Of a DNA stretch of 64,000 nt, positions 1 to 9,737 are shown one piece after another. The stretch spans positions 1,550,001-1,614,000 of the forward strand of contig NZ_CP107869.1 in NCBI RefSeq assembly GCF_036013645.1, written 5' to 3'. Within the stretch, counting starts at the first letter, position 1. The number at the start of each line of letters is the position of its first letter. Under the pieces are notes generated by a model. It was not told the origin of the DNA. It was given only the letters and a program-made list of their open reading frames with translations, and did no database searches. Position numbers and translations under genes: made by a program. This stretch comes from Streptomyces sp. NBC_00490 (GTDB lineage Bacteria > Actinomycetota > Actinomycetes > Streptomycetales > Streptomycetaceae).

Positions 1-99
1 CAGGCCACGGCTGCTGGAGTGCCAGTCGGCGCTGGTGAGGTCCAGCTCGGGCTTGTCCCAGCCCATGAGCGGCTGTTGCTGGATGGTGGTCTCGGCCAC
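1..99 (-). CDS. N-terminus of a small DUF397-like protein (cut by window edge)
   Basis: Only the first 33 residues are present. A GTG start at 97-99 follows a strong GGGAGGAG ribosome site 7 bases upstream. The visible protein starts V-A-E-T-T and contains a Trp-His-Ser-Ser-Ser stretch near residue 26. That resembles the Trp-x-x-Ser-Ser core of DUF397, a family of small Streptomyces proteins often encoded beside XRE-type regulators. The family call rests on this short match only, and the partner gene would lie outside the window. Coding potential is good; the assignment is tentative. Confidence 0.5.
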   Translation of the reverse strand, partial: MAETTIQQQPLMGWDKPELDLTSADWHSSSRGL

Positions 100-205
100 G
101 TCCGTGCTCCTCCCGATTGCGTCGTCCGCGGTCAGCCTAGCGATCGACTCCGAGTGCCGACAGGCCACGTGAGGGGGACCTTTCGGTGACCTTCCGGGAG
201 GCAAT

Positions 206-1368
<1,163 letters not shown>

Positions 1369-1372
<4 letters not shown>

Positions 1373-2412
1373 CGCGGATCCCCTTCCAGTACGGCGACCA
1401 GGTTCTGTTGCAGACAGGGGCCGGAGGTGGCGTGTGCGAGGGCCCGGTCGGACTCCCCGCGATGGATGCGGGCGGCGGCCTCGCCGATGCGGATCAGTCC
1501 GGCGGCCATCATCGGGTTGGCGGCGAGCGCCCCGCCGGACGGGTTGACCCGGACGTCGGCGTCCAGCCTCAGTGCCTTGCGCAGCACGATCTCCTGGGAG
1601 CTGAACGGCGCGTGCAACTCGGCGGTTTCGACGGGCCGTTCGAAGGCGCCCGCCTTCTCGGCGGCGAGGCGGGTGGAGGGCGAGTCGGTCAGGTCGCGGA
1701 CGCCGAGGGAGTGTGCCTCGATGCGGTGGTCGATGCCGCGGATCCAGGCGGGGCGCGTGCACAGGTCGCGGGCCCGCTCCCCGGCGGCGAGCACCACCGC
1801 GGCCGCTCCGTCGCCGATCGGCGGGCAGTCGCCGGTGCGCAACGGCCGTACGACGTACTCCCCTTGCGGGACGTCTCCCTTGAGCTGGGCGCGCGGGTTG
1901 TCGACGGCACGGCTGCGGGCGCCGATCGCGGCCAGCGCCGGTTCGTCGGTGGCGCCCGCGTCGATGAGTGCCTGCGCCTGGAGGGCGGCGAGGGCGACCG
2001 AGTCGGGCCACAGGGGGGCCACGTAGTACGGGTCGAGCTGGCGGGTCAGCACGTCGCGCAGCGACCCGGGTGAGGACTTGCCGTAGGAGTAGACGAGCGC
2101 GGTGTCCGCGTCCCCGGTGAGCAGTTTGGTCCAGGCCTCGTACAGCGCCCACGCGCCGTCCATCTCGACGTGCGACTCCGAGATCGGCGGCCAGGCGCCG
2201 ACGCCGTCGAGGGCGAGGGTGAAGGAGAAGGCGCGGCCGGCGAGGTAGTCGCTGGAGCCGGAGCAGGTGAAGTCGATGTCCGCGGTCTTCAGGCCGGTCC
2301 GGTCCAGGACGTCGTGCAGGACCGGCATGAGCATCTCCACCTCGGACTGTTCCTCGGTGGTGCGCAGGACGTCGGACTGTGCGAAGGCGACGACGGCGAT
2401 GTCCCTGGTCAC
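1369..2412 (-). CDS. Thiolase-like lipid-transfer protein, first of a pair
   Basis: 347 residues from a GTG start at 2410-2412 that overlaps the stop of the DUF35 gene (GTGA). It begins TRDIAVVAFAQSD and ends with the HATSGPCLQQN element seen in SCP-x-type thiolases. The region corresponding to the nucleophile loop (residues 78-90, ending M-D-G-A-W-A-L) has Glu where thiolases have Cys. With the next gene it would form a heteromeric thiolase-like pair, like Ltp3/Ltp4 beside a DUF35 protein in mycobacteria (family knowledge; orthology not tested). I infer carbon-carbon bond cleavage of a beta-hydroxy or beta-keto acyl-CoA rather than standard thiolysis. Confidence 0.82.
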
Positions 2413-3350
2413 AGCAGCTCCTTGTACGTCTCGTAGTCCGCGTCGGGTTCTCCGGTGGGCCGGTAGTGGTCGGGGAAGCGGCCCCCTTCCGTCCACACCG
2501 GTTCGACGCGCAGGCCCATCCGGACCTGGTCGTACGGGATGCCGCCGATGCGTCCGTGCAGCGCGAGCCCGGCTCCGTCGAGGGCGATGTGGCCGTAGAC
2601 GTAGGGCACTTCGATGTCGAGGTTCTTCGCCTTGATGTTGACGATGCAGAACGTGGTGACCGTGCCGCCCGGTCCCACCTCCACCTGTTCCGAGGTGGCG
2701 ACGCCGCAGGTGGGGCACGCGCCCCTGGGCGGCACGTACACCTTGCGGCAGGACGGGCAGCGTTCGCCGACGTTGCGTCGTTCGGAGAGGGCGTTGATGT
2801 AGGCGCTCTGGGCGCGTCCGGGTGAGTAGGTGTAGTCGAGGCGGGCGGCCGCGACGATGCCGGTGACCGGGTCCTCGAAGGCGCCGCTGTGGCCGCCCGG
2901 TTCGGCCGGGTCACCGTCGTACGGCTCGAAGCAGGCGATGTCGGTGATCGCGCCGACGCGGTCCTCGGCCCAGCGGACGCGGACGCGCAGGCCGGTGTGC
3001 ACGGCGTCGGGGCCGGGCGCGTCGAGGGCGTGGAGGAGGGCGGTGTCGGCGCCGTCGAGGCGGACCAGGACCCAGGCGAAGGGCGAGGAGAGGGGCTGGC
3101 CGCGGCGGGGTTCGTGGTTCCAGGCCCAGGTGGTGACCGTGCCGGTGGGGGCGACCTCGACGAGGTCGCGGATCTCCTCGGCGGTGACGGGGTCGTACTC
3201 GACGGGGGGTACGAGGGTGCGGCCGTCGCCGGTCTTCACACCGAGCACGACGCGGTCGCGCAGGCCGGAGAGGAACGCGCTCTGGACGGGGCCGAGGGAG
3301 CGGGTGAAGGGGAATTCGACGACGAGGGGCGCTTTGAGGACTGCGGGCAT
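2409..3350 (-). CDS. Tandem OB-fold DUF35 protein, thiolase/aldolase partner subunit
   Basis: 313 residues. ATG at 3350 is chosen over an ATG at 3389 because AAGGAGG lies 8 bases before it. The C-terminal half is a standard DUF35 unit: a rubredoxin-like zinc ribbon C-P-S-C ... C-P-T-C (about residues 195-215) and an OB fold. The N-terminal half is a second OB-like domain without the zinc cysteines. DUF35 proteins bind thiolase-superfamily enzymes and help position acyl-CoA. Two thiolase-like partners follow with 4-bp overlaps, so the three probably form one complex. An enoyl-CoA hydratase gene lies 115 bp upstream on the same strand. Confidence 0.85.
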   Translation of the reverse strand: MPAVLKAPLVVEFPFTRSLGPVQSAFLSGLRDRVVLGVKTGDGRTLVPPVEYDPVTAEEIRDLVEVAPTGTVTTWAWNHEPRRGQPLSSPFAWVLVRLDGADTALLHALDAPGPDAVHTGLRVRVRWAEDRVGAITDIACFEPYDGDPAEPGGHSGAFEDPVTGIVAAARLDYTYSPGRAQSAYINALSERRNVGERCPSCRKVYVPPRGACPTCGVATSEQVEVGPGGTVTTFCIVNIKAKNLDIEVPYVYGHIALDGAGLALHGRIGGIPYDQVRMGLRVEPVWTEGGRFPDHYRPTGEPDADYETYKELL

Positions 3351-3394
3351 CGGGGTTGCCTCCTTCGGAGCGGGGTGGGCGGCTCGCACCCGGG

Positions 3395-3437
3395 AGGGGC
3401 GCGAGGAACGGCGCGGCCGGCCACTGACGGCCCGCGG
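3395..3437 (+). repeat. Streptomyces interspersed repeat, diverged copy
   Basis: Sequence beginning AGGGGCGCGAGGAAC matches 36 of 43 bases of the copy at 61990-62034 in the same orientation (compared by hand). It fills the gap between the DUF35 gene and the enoyl-CoA hydratase gene. Near-identical sequences are scattered through intergenic DNA of many Streptomyces chromosomes; the function is unknown to me. Confidence 0.6.
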
Positions 3438-3465
3438 TGTCCGGACCGCCGCAACCGGCCGGGCG

Positions 3466-4266
3466 CTACGCTCGCTTGTAGGTGGGCGGTCGTTTCTCCG
3501 CGAAGGCGCGGGCCCCTTCCTTGGCGTCGGCGGTGTCGAAGACGGGCCAGCCGCGCCCCAGTTCGGCGGCGAGGCCGTCGGTCTCGGTCATCTCGGCGGT
3601 CTCGTACACCGAGGCCTTGACGGCCTCGACCGCCAACGGGCCGCAGGCGTTGACCTGTTCGGCGATCTCCAGCGCCTTGGTCAGTGCCGTGCCGTCGGGG
3701 ACCACGTGTCCGATCAGGCCGATGTCCAGGGCCTCGCGGGCGCTGTACGGGCGGCCGGTGAGCAGCATCTCCAGGGCGTGGGTGCGCGGGATCTGGCGCT
3801 GGAGGCGGACCGTGGAGCCGCCGATCGGGAACAGGCCCCGCCTGACCTCGAACAGGCCGAAGGTCGCCGACTCGCCCGCGACCCTGATGTCGGTGCCCTG
3901 GAGCATCTCGGTGCCGCCCGCCACGCAGTGGCCCTCGACGGCGGCGATCACCGGCTTGCGGGGGCGATGGTGGCGCAGCATCGCCTTCCAGTGCAGGTCG
4001 GGGTCGGCCTTGAGCCGGTCCCGGTACTGCTCTCCCTCCATGCCCTTGCCGGCCAGGGCCTTGAGGTCCATGCCGGCGCAGAACGAGCCGCCCGCGCCGG
4101 TGAACACGATCGAGCGGACCGAGTCGTCGGCGTCGGCCTCGACCCAGCCGTCGTACAGGCCGACGAGCATCGCCAGCGAGAGCGCGTTCTTGGCCTCCGG
4201 CCTGTTGAGTGTGAGCACCAGTGTGGCGCCTTCGCGCTGCACAGTGAGGTGTTCCGTGCCACCCAT
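3466..4266 (-). CDS. Enoyl-CoA hydratase/isomerase (crotonase family)
   Basis: 266 residues, the normal length of the family. The crotonase signature is intact: SFCAGMDLKAL forms the oxyanion-hole loop, the AAVEGHCVAGGTEML segment supplies the first acidic position, and F-E-V-R-R-G-L-F-P-I-G-G supplies the second. It would hydrate 2-enoyl-CoA to 3-hydroxyacyl-CoA in the cytosol. The ATG at 4266 follows GGGGAG. It heads the leftward unit with the DUF35 and thiolase-like genes, and diverges from an acyl-CoA synthetase gene across a 165-bp region holding an inverted-repeat operator. The physiological acyl-CoA substrate cannot be read from sequence. Confidence 0.93.
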   Translation of the reverse strand: MGGTEHLTVQREGATLVLTLNRPEAKNALSLAMLVGLYDGWVEADADDSVRSIVFTGAGGSFCAGMDLKALAGKGMEGEQYRDRLKADPDLHWKAMLRHHRPRKPVIAAVEGHCVAGGTEMLQGTDIRVAGESATFGLFEVRRGLFPIGGSTVRLQRQIPRTHALEMLLTGRPYSAREALDIGLIGHVVPDGTALTKALEIAEQVNACGPLAVEAVKASVYETAEMTETDGLAAELGRGWPVFDTADAKEGARAFAEKRPPTYKRA

Positions 4267-4328
4267 CGCCCATCTCCCCTCTGAAAGAACGAGAACAGGT
4301 TGCAGGAGCGGCCCGGGCTCTTCAAGAG

Positions 4329-4350
4329 TTTTCTGACAGTCAGTCAGATT
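4329..4350. promoter_or_regulatory. Inverted-repeat operator TTTTCTGA-N7-TCAGATT
   Basis: TCTGA at 4332-4336 and TCAGA at 4344-4348 form a perfect inverted repeat with a 7-base spacer, flanked by T-runs. It sits between the divergent enoyl-CoA hydratase and acyl-CoA synthetase genes. The same arrangement, identical in both arms and flanks, recurs at 17843-17864 before the nitronate monooxygenase/synthetase pair. This suggests a common TetR- or GntR-type repressor of acyl-CoA genes. No candidate regulator gene lies beside either site. Confidence 0.65.
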
Positions 4351-4431
4351 TCTTCGCGCGGAGCCTTCACAGTTGGGGCGCCCTTTGCTCTGATGACCGG
4401 CAACCGGTGCGGAGCGAGGTCAGGAGGAGCG

Positions 4432-6042
4432 GTGGAGTACAACCTTGCCGACCTGTTCGAGTCGGTCGTCGACGTGGTCCCGGACCGCGAGGCGCTGGTG
4501 TACATCGACGTCCCCGGCACGGGCGCGGAGCGCCGGCTGACGTACGCGGAGCTGGACACGGCGGCCAACCGCATCGGTCACCATCTGATCGACAGCGGGA
4601 TACGGCCGGGTGAGCACGTCGGACTGCACATGTACAACGGCATCGAGTACCTCCAGGTCGCGCTCGGCTGCCTGAAGGCCCGGGCCGTGCCGGTGAACGT
4701 CAACTACCGCTACGTCGAGGAAGAGTTGGTCTATCTCTACCGGGACGCCGATCTGGTGGGCCTGGTCTTCGACGCGGAGCTCACCGACCGGGTGGCCGCC
4801 GCGCTGCCGCTGACCGAGAAGCTGCGCCACCTGGTGCGCGTGGGCGACGCCGTGCCCGGCGTGGACGCCGTGGCCTTCACGGACGCGGAGGCCGCCGGGT
4901 CCCCCGGGCGCGGGTTCCCGCAGCGCTCCGGCGACGACCAGTTCATCATCTACACCGGCGGCACCACCGGGATGCCCAAGGGTGTGATGTGGCGCCAGGA
5001 GGACCTGTTCTTCTCGGGGATGGGCGGCGGGGCGCCGACCGGCGAGCCGGTGAAGAAGCCCGAGGAGCTCGCCGAGCGGGTCGCGGCCGGCGGCTCGGGG
5101 ATCACCTTCTTCCCCACTCCCCCGCTGATGCACGGCACCTCCACGCTCACCGCCTTCATCGGCTTCAACTTCGGCCAACGGGTCGTACTGCACCGCAAGT
5201 TCTCGCCCGAGGACGTGCTGCGGACGATCGAGCGGGAGAAGGTCACCAGCATGTCCCTGGTCGGGGACGCGATGCTGCGGCCGCTGATCGACGCCCTCAA
5301 AGGCCCCATGAAGGGCACGGACACCTCGTCGATGTTCAGCGTGTCCTCGTCGGGGGCGATCATGTCGGACACCGTGCGCCGGCAGTTCCTGGAGCTCGTC
5401 CCGAACGTGATGCTGCTCAACAACTTCGGCTCCTCGGAGTCCGGCTTCAACGGCACGGCCACCGACGACGCCGGCCCCGAGCGCGGCTTCCGGGTGCGGG
5501 TCAACTCCCGTACGCAGGTCGTCGATCCGGCCACGCACGAGCCGGTCGCCGTGGGCGAGGTGGGCCGCGTCGCGCAGTGCGGCCATGTGCCGCTGGGCTA
5601 CTACAACGACCCGCGCAAAACCGCGGAGACCTTCTTCGAGAAGGACGGTGAGCGCTGGGTGCTGCTCGGCGACATGGCGACCGTGGACGAGGACGGCGTC
5701 GTCATCGTCCTCGGCCGGGGCTCCCAGTGCATCAACACCGGCGGCGAGAAGGTGTACCCCGAAGAGGTGGAGCAGGCGCTCAAGTCCCACCCCGACGTGT
5801 ACGACGCGCTGGTGGCCGGGGTGCCGGACACCACGTGGGGCCACCACGTGGCAGCCGTCGTACAGCTGCGCGACGGCGCGCCCCGGCCGTCCCTCGACGA
5901 CATCCGGACGCACTGCCGCGGCCGGCTCGCCGGGTACAAGATCCCGCGTCAGCTGGTGATCGAGGACTCCATCCAGCGGTCCCCCAGCGGGAAGGCCGAC
6001 TACCGGTGGGCGCGGGAGGTGGCGGTGCGGGCGGACGGGTGA
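4432..6042 (+). CDS. Acyl-CoA synthetase, FadD19-like
   Basis: 536 residues from GTG at 4432, chosen because AGGAGGAG precedes it by 3-4 bases; in-frame starts upstream lie in the operator region and lack a ribosome site. The ANL adenylation motifs are complete: YTGGTTGMPKG (phosphate loop), GSSES, and a C-terminal GGEKVYPEEVE hinge followed by the PSGKADYRW catalytic-lysine motif. The N-terminus (ADLFESVVDVVPDREALVY) and the VNVNYRYVEEEL segment resemble actinobacterial FadD19/FadD17 ligases that activate steroid side-chain acids. It probably supplies the acyl-CoA for the divergent hydratase/thiolase-like unit. The substrate is inferred. Confidence 0.9.
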   Translation: MEYNLADLFESVVDVVPDREALVYIDVPGTGAERRLTYAELDTAANRIGHHLIDSGIRPGEHVGLHMYNGIEYLQVALGCLKARAVPVNVNYRYVEEELVYLYRDADLVGLVFDAELTDRVAAALPLTEKLRHLVRVGDAVPGVDAVAFTDAEAAGSPGRGFPQRSGDDQFIIYTGGTTGMPKGVMWRQEDLFFSGMGGGAPTGEPVKKPEELAERVAAGGSGITFFPTPPLMHGTSTLTAFIGFNFGQRVVLHRKFSPEDVLRTIEREKVTSMSLVGDAMLRPLIDALKGPMKGTDTSSMFSVSSSGAIMSDTVRRQFLELVPNVMLLNNFGSSESGFNGTATDDAGPERGFRVRVNSRTQVVDPATHEPVAVGEVGRVAQCGHVPLGYYNDPRKTAETFFEKDGERWVLLGDMATVDEDGVVIVLGRGSQCINTGGEKVYPEEVEQALKSHPDVYDALVAGVPDTTWGHHVAAVVQLRDGAPRPSLDDIRTHCRGRLAGYKIPRQLVIEDSIQRSPSGKADYRWAREVAVRADG

Positions 6043-6199
6043 TTCCCCGGCCCCCTTCCTCGGCTTTTACTCGGTTTTTCCTCGGTTTTCGTCCCGTGGC
6101 ATTGAACCGAAGGTGACGTGCGGACGTACTGGTGGTGGCAGGCTCGGCCACAGGGCCCTGTTGGCATGCCATCGCAAGACCGTACGGAAGGACCGCCGG

Positions 6200-7954
6200 G
6201 TGTCGCTCTTCACACCTCGCTCTCGTCAGCTGCCGGAAGCCACCGAGGGCGGTGCGGAGACGGACGACCAGGAGACGGGGCAGCGGACGGTCGAGGAGGT
6301 CGGGGAGAAGCCCGGCTGGTTCGGCTGGCGGACCCGCTTCCCCCGTACCGCGCGCGGCGTGACCATCGGCACGACCGTCCTGGCAGCCGCCCTGGTGCTC
6401 GGCGCGCTGCTCATGCCCAACCGTCTCGACCGGATGAACGCCCAGGCGTTCCTGCGCCTGCCCGTGGAGGCGATCCTCCTCGCGGGCCTGCTCCTCGCGC
6501 TGCCGAGGCGGGCACGGCGCATCACGGCCGTCGTCTCGGGCGTGCTCATCGGGCTGTTCACCATCATCAAGTTCCTCGACATGGGCTTCCGCCAGACCCT
6601 GGCCCGCCCCTTCGACCTGGTCTTCGACTGGATCCTGCTGGACGACGCGACCGATTTCGTCCGGGAGTCGTTCGGCCGCTCGGGGCAGGTGCTCGCGGTG
6701 ACCGGCGCGATCGTGCTGGCCGTCGCCGTCCTCGCCCTGTGCACGCTCGCCGTGGTGCGGCTGACGAACCTCCTGGTCCGGCACCGTCCCGTCGCGCTGC
6801 GCAGCACGCTCGTCCTCGGCATCGTGTGGATCGTCTGCTTCACGCTGGGCGTGCAGTTCGGCGGGGTCCCCTTCGCCACCAAGGGCAACACGCAGTTCGT
6901 CGCCAACCGGGTGCAGCAGGTCCGCGACGGCATCTTCGACGCCCAGGAGTTCGAGAAGAAGGCCACCGTCGACGCCTTCGCCAAGACCCCGCCCGACCAG
7001 CTGCTGACCGGGCTGCGCGGCAAGGACGTCCTGTTCACCTTCATCGAGAGCTACGGCCGGGTCGCCATCGACGACCCGGCGATGGCCCCGCAGATCGACG
7101 CGGCCCTCCAGCAGGGCAACAGCAGGCTCAAGGCCGCCGGTTTCGCCTCGCGCAGCGGCTGGCTCCGCTCGCCCGTGACGGGCGCGGGCAGCTGGCTCGC
7201 CCATTCGACGTTCCTGTCCGGCCTGTGGGTCAAGAACCAGCAGCGCTACCGGAGCCTGACCGGTGGCGACCGCGCGACCCTGACCAGCTACTTCCAGAAG
7301 ACCGGCGCCTGGCGCACGGTCGGTATCGTGCCGGGGGTGCGCAAGGCCTGGCCCGAGGGCAAGTACTTCGGCCTCGACCACATCTACGACTCCACGCACC
7401 TCGGCTACAACGGCCCCTACTTCAGCTGGACGCCGGTGCCCGACCAGTTCAGCCTGGAGGCCTTCGAGCGCCTGGAGCACGGCAAGGAGAACCGCGACCC
7501 GATCATGGCGGAGATCATCCTGGCCTCCAGCCACAACCCCTGGTCCCCCATCGCCCGCATGGTCGACTGGGACCAGCTCGGTGACGGCTCGGTCTTCGAG
7601 CAGATCAAGAAGGAGGGCACGGACCCCAAGGAGGTCTGGAAGAGCTCCAAGTCCGTGCGCACGGAGTATCGCAAGGCGATCGAGTACTCGCTGCAGAGCC
7701 TGACCGAGTGGGTCGAGCGCTACGGCGACGACGACACGGTCCTCGTCTTCCTCGGCGACCACCAGCCCGTCCCGACGGTCACCGGGGGCGACACCAACAA
7801 GGACGTGCCCATCACCATCGTCGCCCGCGACCCGAAGGTCCTCGACCGGATCGCCGACTGGGGCTGGACGGACGGACTCAAGCCCGCGGGGAACGCGCCG
7901 GTGTGGGGCATGGACACGTTCCGCGACCGGTTCATGACGGCGTACGCGAAGTAA
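6200..7954 (+). CDS. Membrane-anchored sulfatase/phosphoglycerol-transferase-type enzyme
   Basis: 584 residues from GTG at 6200, with GGAAGGA about 8 bases upstream. About five membrane segments lie in the first 215 residues (near 55-73, 88-102, 107-126, 158-180, 196-215) after an acidic cytoplasmic tail. An extracellular alkaline-phosphatase-like domain follows, with FIESYGR (nucleophile-loop region), a SHNPWSP element and the metal-binding LGDHQP motif near the C-terminus. The layout is that of LTA-synthase-like sulfatases, which transfer or cleave phosphoglycerol or sulfate groups at the cell surface. Its last 23 bp overlap the end of the convergent hydrolase gene. The substrate is unknown. 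Confidence 0.82.
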   Translation: MSLFTPRSRQLPEATEGGAETDDQETGQRTVEEVGEKPGWFGWRTRFPRTARGVTIGTTVLAAALVLGALLMPNRLDRMNAQAFLRLPVEAILLAGLLLALPRRARRITAVVSGVLIGLFTIIKFLDMGFRQTLARPFDLVFDWILLDDATDFVRESFGRSGQVLAVTGAIVLAVAVLALCTLAVVRLTNLLVRHRPVALRSTLVLGIVWIVCFTLGVQFGGVPFATKGNTQFVANRVQQVRDGIFDAQEFEKKATVDAFAKTPPDQLLTGLRGKDVLFTFIESYGRVAIDDPAMAPQIDAALQQGNSRLKAAGFASRSGWLRSPVTGAGSWLAHSTFLSGLWVKNQQRYRSLTGGDRATLTSYFQKTGAWRTVGIVPGVRKAWPEGKYFGLDHIYDSTHLGYNGPYFSWTPVPDQFSLEAFERLEHGKENRDPIMAEIILASSHNPWSPIARMVDWDQLGDGSVFEQIKKEGTDPKEVWKSSKSVRTEYRKAIEYSLQSLTEWVERYGDDDTVLVFLGDHQPVPTVTGGDTNKDVPITIVARDPKVLDRIADWGWTDGLKPAGNAPVWGMDTFRDRFMTAYAK

Positions 7955-8648
7955 GGTCCCGTCCGGCGAGGAAGGGTTCCACGACCGCCAGGAACTCCTC
8001 GGGCCGCGTCTCGTGCACGAGGTGCCCCGCGTCGACCGTCACCAGCCGCGCGTCGGGAAGTCGCTCGGCGACAGCGGCGACCTGCTCCTGAGGGATGGAA
8101 CTGTTCGGCCCACCGCCCACCACCAGCGTGGGCATGGTGATCCGCCCCATGTGGTCCCACCACACAGGATCGGGGGCGTTGCGCCGGCCGTCGGTCGCCC
8201 GGATCATCGCCCAGTCGAACGGCAGATCGCCGTCGGGGCGCTCGGCGGGCGGCCGGGGCGGGTCGAGCGGGAGGGGCGCGGGTACGTCCTCCAGGACCAG
8301 GCGGCGTACGAGACCGGGCGTCTGCTGGGCGAGGAGGCAGGCGATGAGGCCGCCCAGGGAGTGGGCGATCAGGTCGGTGCGAGCGACACCGAGAGCGGTC
8401 AGGAACTCCCGGATGTCGTCGCGCATCTCCTCGAGCCCATAGGTGCCGGGCCAGTCACTGCGTCCGTGACCGCGCAGGTCGGGGGCGTACAGCCGGCGCG
8501 GATGCGGTCCTGCGGCGAGCCGCTCGGCGATCGGGGTCCAGTCCGCGCCGTCGGCGCCCCGGGAGTGCAGCAGGAGGACGGGCGGCGCGTCCGCGGGACC
8601 CCAGGTGCGGTACGCGAGGGTGATGCCGTTGGCCTTGAGGGTCTCCAT
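7932..8648 (-). CDS. Alpha/beta-fold hydrolase
   Basis: 238 residues. Alpha/beta-hydrolase hallmarks: the oxyanion region VLLLHSRGADGADW, the nucleophile elbow A-H-S-L-G-G (about residue 98), and the catalytic His near the end in V-D-A-G-H-L-V-H. The Asp lies in the region around PTLVVGGGPNSSIP. The family includes esterases, lactonases, haloperoxidases and C-C hydrolases, and nothing here fixes the substrate. ATG at 8648 is the first plausible start. The next hydrolase gene upstream ends 37 bp away on the same strand. The 3' end overlaps the convergent sulfatase-like gene. Confidence 0.87.
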   Translation of the reverse strand: METLKANGITLAYRTWGPADAPPVLLLHSRGADGADWTPIAERLAAGPHPRRLYAPDLRGHGRSDWPGTYGLEEMRDDIREFLTALGVARTDLIAHSLGGLIACLLAQQTPGLVRRLVLEDVPAPLPLDPPRPPAERPDGDLPFDWAMIRATDGRRNAPDPVWWDHMGRITMPTLVVGGGPNSSIPQEQVAAVAERLPDARLVTVDAGHLVHETRPEEFLAVVEPFLAGRDLTSRTPS

Positions 8649-8685
8649 GCCGGGCAACGTATCCGAGGCGCGGCGGACGACGCTT

Positions 8686-9540
8686 CTACTCTGCCGAGGG
8701 CAGAGGCGCCCCGAGGAACGTGGCGATCCGTCGTACGAACCACTCCGGGTCGTCCAGCCACGGATAGTGCCCGGCACCGGGCTGCACCACGAGCGCGGCG
8801 TGCGGGAACACGTCCGCGGCACGGCGGACGAGCTCGGGCCGGGGGGCGTTGTCGACCTCCCCCGCGAGCAGGAGCACCGGACGATCCAGCCGCCCGAGCG
8901 CCTCCCGGGTCGCGGGCGGGTCATAGGCGCCGGCCGATCCGTACACGTCTCCCGCCTCGTCGTTGAACTCCTCGTCCGCGCGCGCGTCGTGGGCCGCGGC
9001 CGCCTCGTCCCAGCGGCCGTAGAAGAAGGGCGCGAACACGGGGTCGTAGCCGCCCGTCCCGTCGAGCCAGGCCGCGAACGCGGGGAACGCCTCCTCGTAC
9101 CACGGCTCGTCCTTGCGCAGTGGAGCCGCGGCCAGCCGGTCCTCGTCCGTCACCGGCATGCCCAGCGCCCACGGAATGGCCGTGACCAGCGCCAGCCGCC
9201 GTACCCGTGTCGGATACCGGGCGGCGTACAGCATGGCGAGGCTGCCGCCGGCCGAGTGCGCGAGCAGATCCATCTCCGCCAGCCCCAGGTGGACTCGCAG
9301 CGCCTCCACGTCGTCCACGAGCCGGTCGCAGCGGTAGGTCGCCGGATCAGCGGGGGTCGCGGAGGCTCCGGTGCCCCGCAGGTCGAGCAGGACGAGTCGC
9401 CGGTGCGCGCCGAGGCCGCCCAGGTCCCCGAGGTAGCCGGAGGCGCGCATGGGCCCGCCGGGCAGGACGACGAGGGGCGGCCCCTCACCTGTCAGGTGGT
9501 AGGCGAGTTCGGTCCCGTCGTACGAGGTGAAGGTCGGCAT
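8686..9540 (-). CDS. Alpha/beta hydrolase, proline iminopeptidase-like
   Basis: 284 residues from ATG at 9540, preceded by GAGGATC. The sequence V-V-L-P-G-G-P (oxyanion hole), the G-T-G-A-S element and the nucleophile elbow A-H-S-A-G-G-S place it in the proline-iminopeptidase-like group. The C-terminal catalytic His is in Q-P-G-A-G-H-Y-P-W-L-D-D. Such enzymes release N-terminal proline or hydrolyse small esters and amides. It is the first of two same-strand hydrolase genes and diverges from paaK across about 197 bp. Specificity is not predictable from the sequence. Confidence 0.87.
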   Translation of the reverse strand: MPTFTSYDGTELAYHLTGEGPPLVVLPGGPMRASGYLGDLGGLGAHRRLVLLDLRGTGASATPADPATYRCDRLVDDVEALRVHLGLAEMDLLAHSAGGSLAMLYAARYPTRVRRLALVTAIPWALGMPVTDEDRLAAAPLRKDEPWYEEAFPAFAAWLDGTGGYDPVFAPFFYGRWDEAAAAHDARADEEFNDEAGDVYGSAGAYDPPATREALGRLDRPVLLLAGEVDNAPRPELVRRAADVFPHAALVVQPGAGHYPWLDDPEWFVRRIATFLGAPLPSAE

Positions 9541-9684
9541 GGCGCTGATCCTCACGGTCCCGCGTCCCCGTCGCAACGGAGTTCCTTCCCGGAGCCCGGT
9601 CGACGCGGGACCGGCGCGTCGAGAAAGTGCGGGCCGACCCCTTGCTTGATCGCCGGTGGCCTGGATTACTGATCCTCAGCATCT

Positions 9685-9702
9685 CGACCGAATGATCGGT
9701 CG
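9685..9702. promoter_or_regulatory. Perfect 18-bp operator palindrome upstream of paaK
   Basis: CGACCGA-ATGA-TCGGTCG, two perfect 7-base arms around ATGA, lies 35 bp before the paaK start. The ACCG-N6-CGGT core resembles the published Corynebacterium PaaR (TetR family) site pattern as I recall it. It probably represses paaK, possibly the divergent hydrolases as well, until a phenylacetyl-CoA-like inducer appears. Confidence 0.65.
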
Positions 9703-9737
9703 CCCGTATTGCCGTGGTTGGTGAAGGAGACGTTCCG

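Noticed and set aside
4287..4304. Second KstR-type site (GAGAACAGGTTGCA) near the enoyl-CoA hydratase start
   Set aside because: The first fixed T is missing and the arms do not match. It also overlaps the leader of the gene, so it is likely chance.
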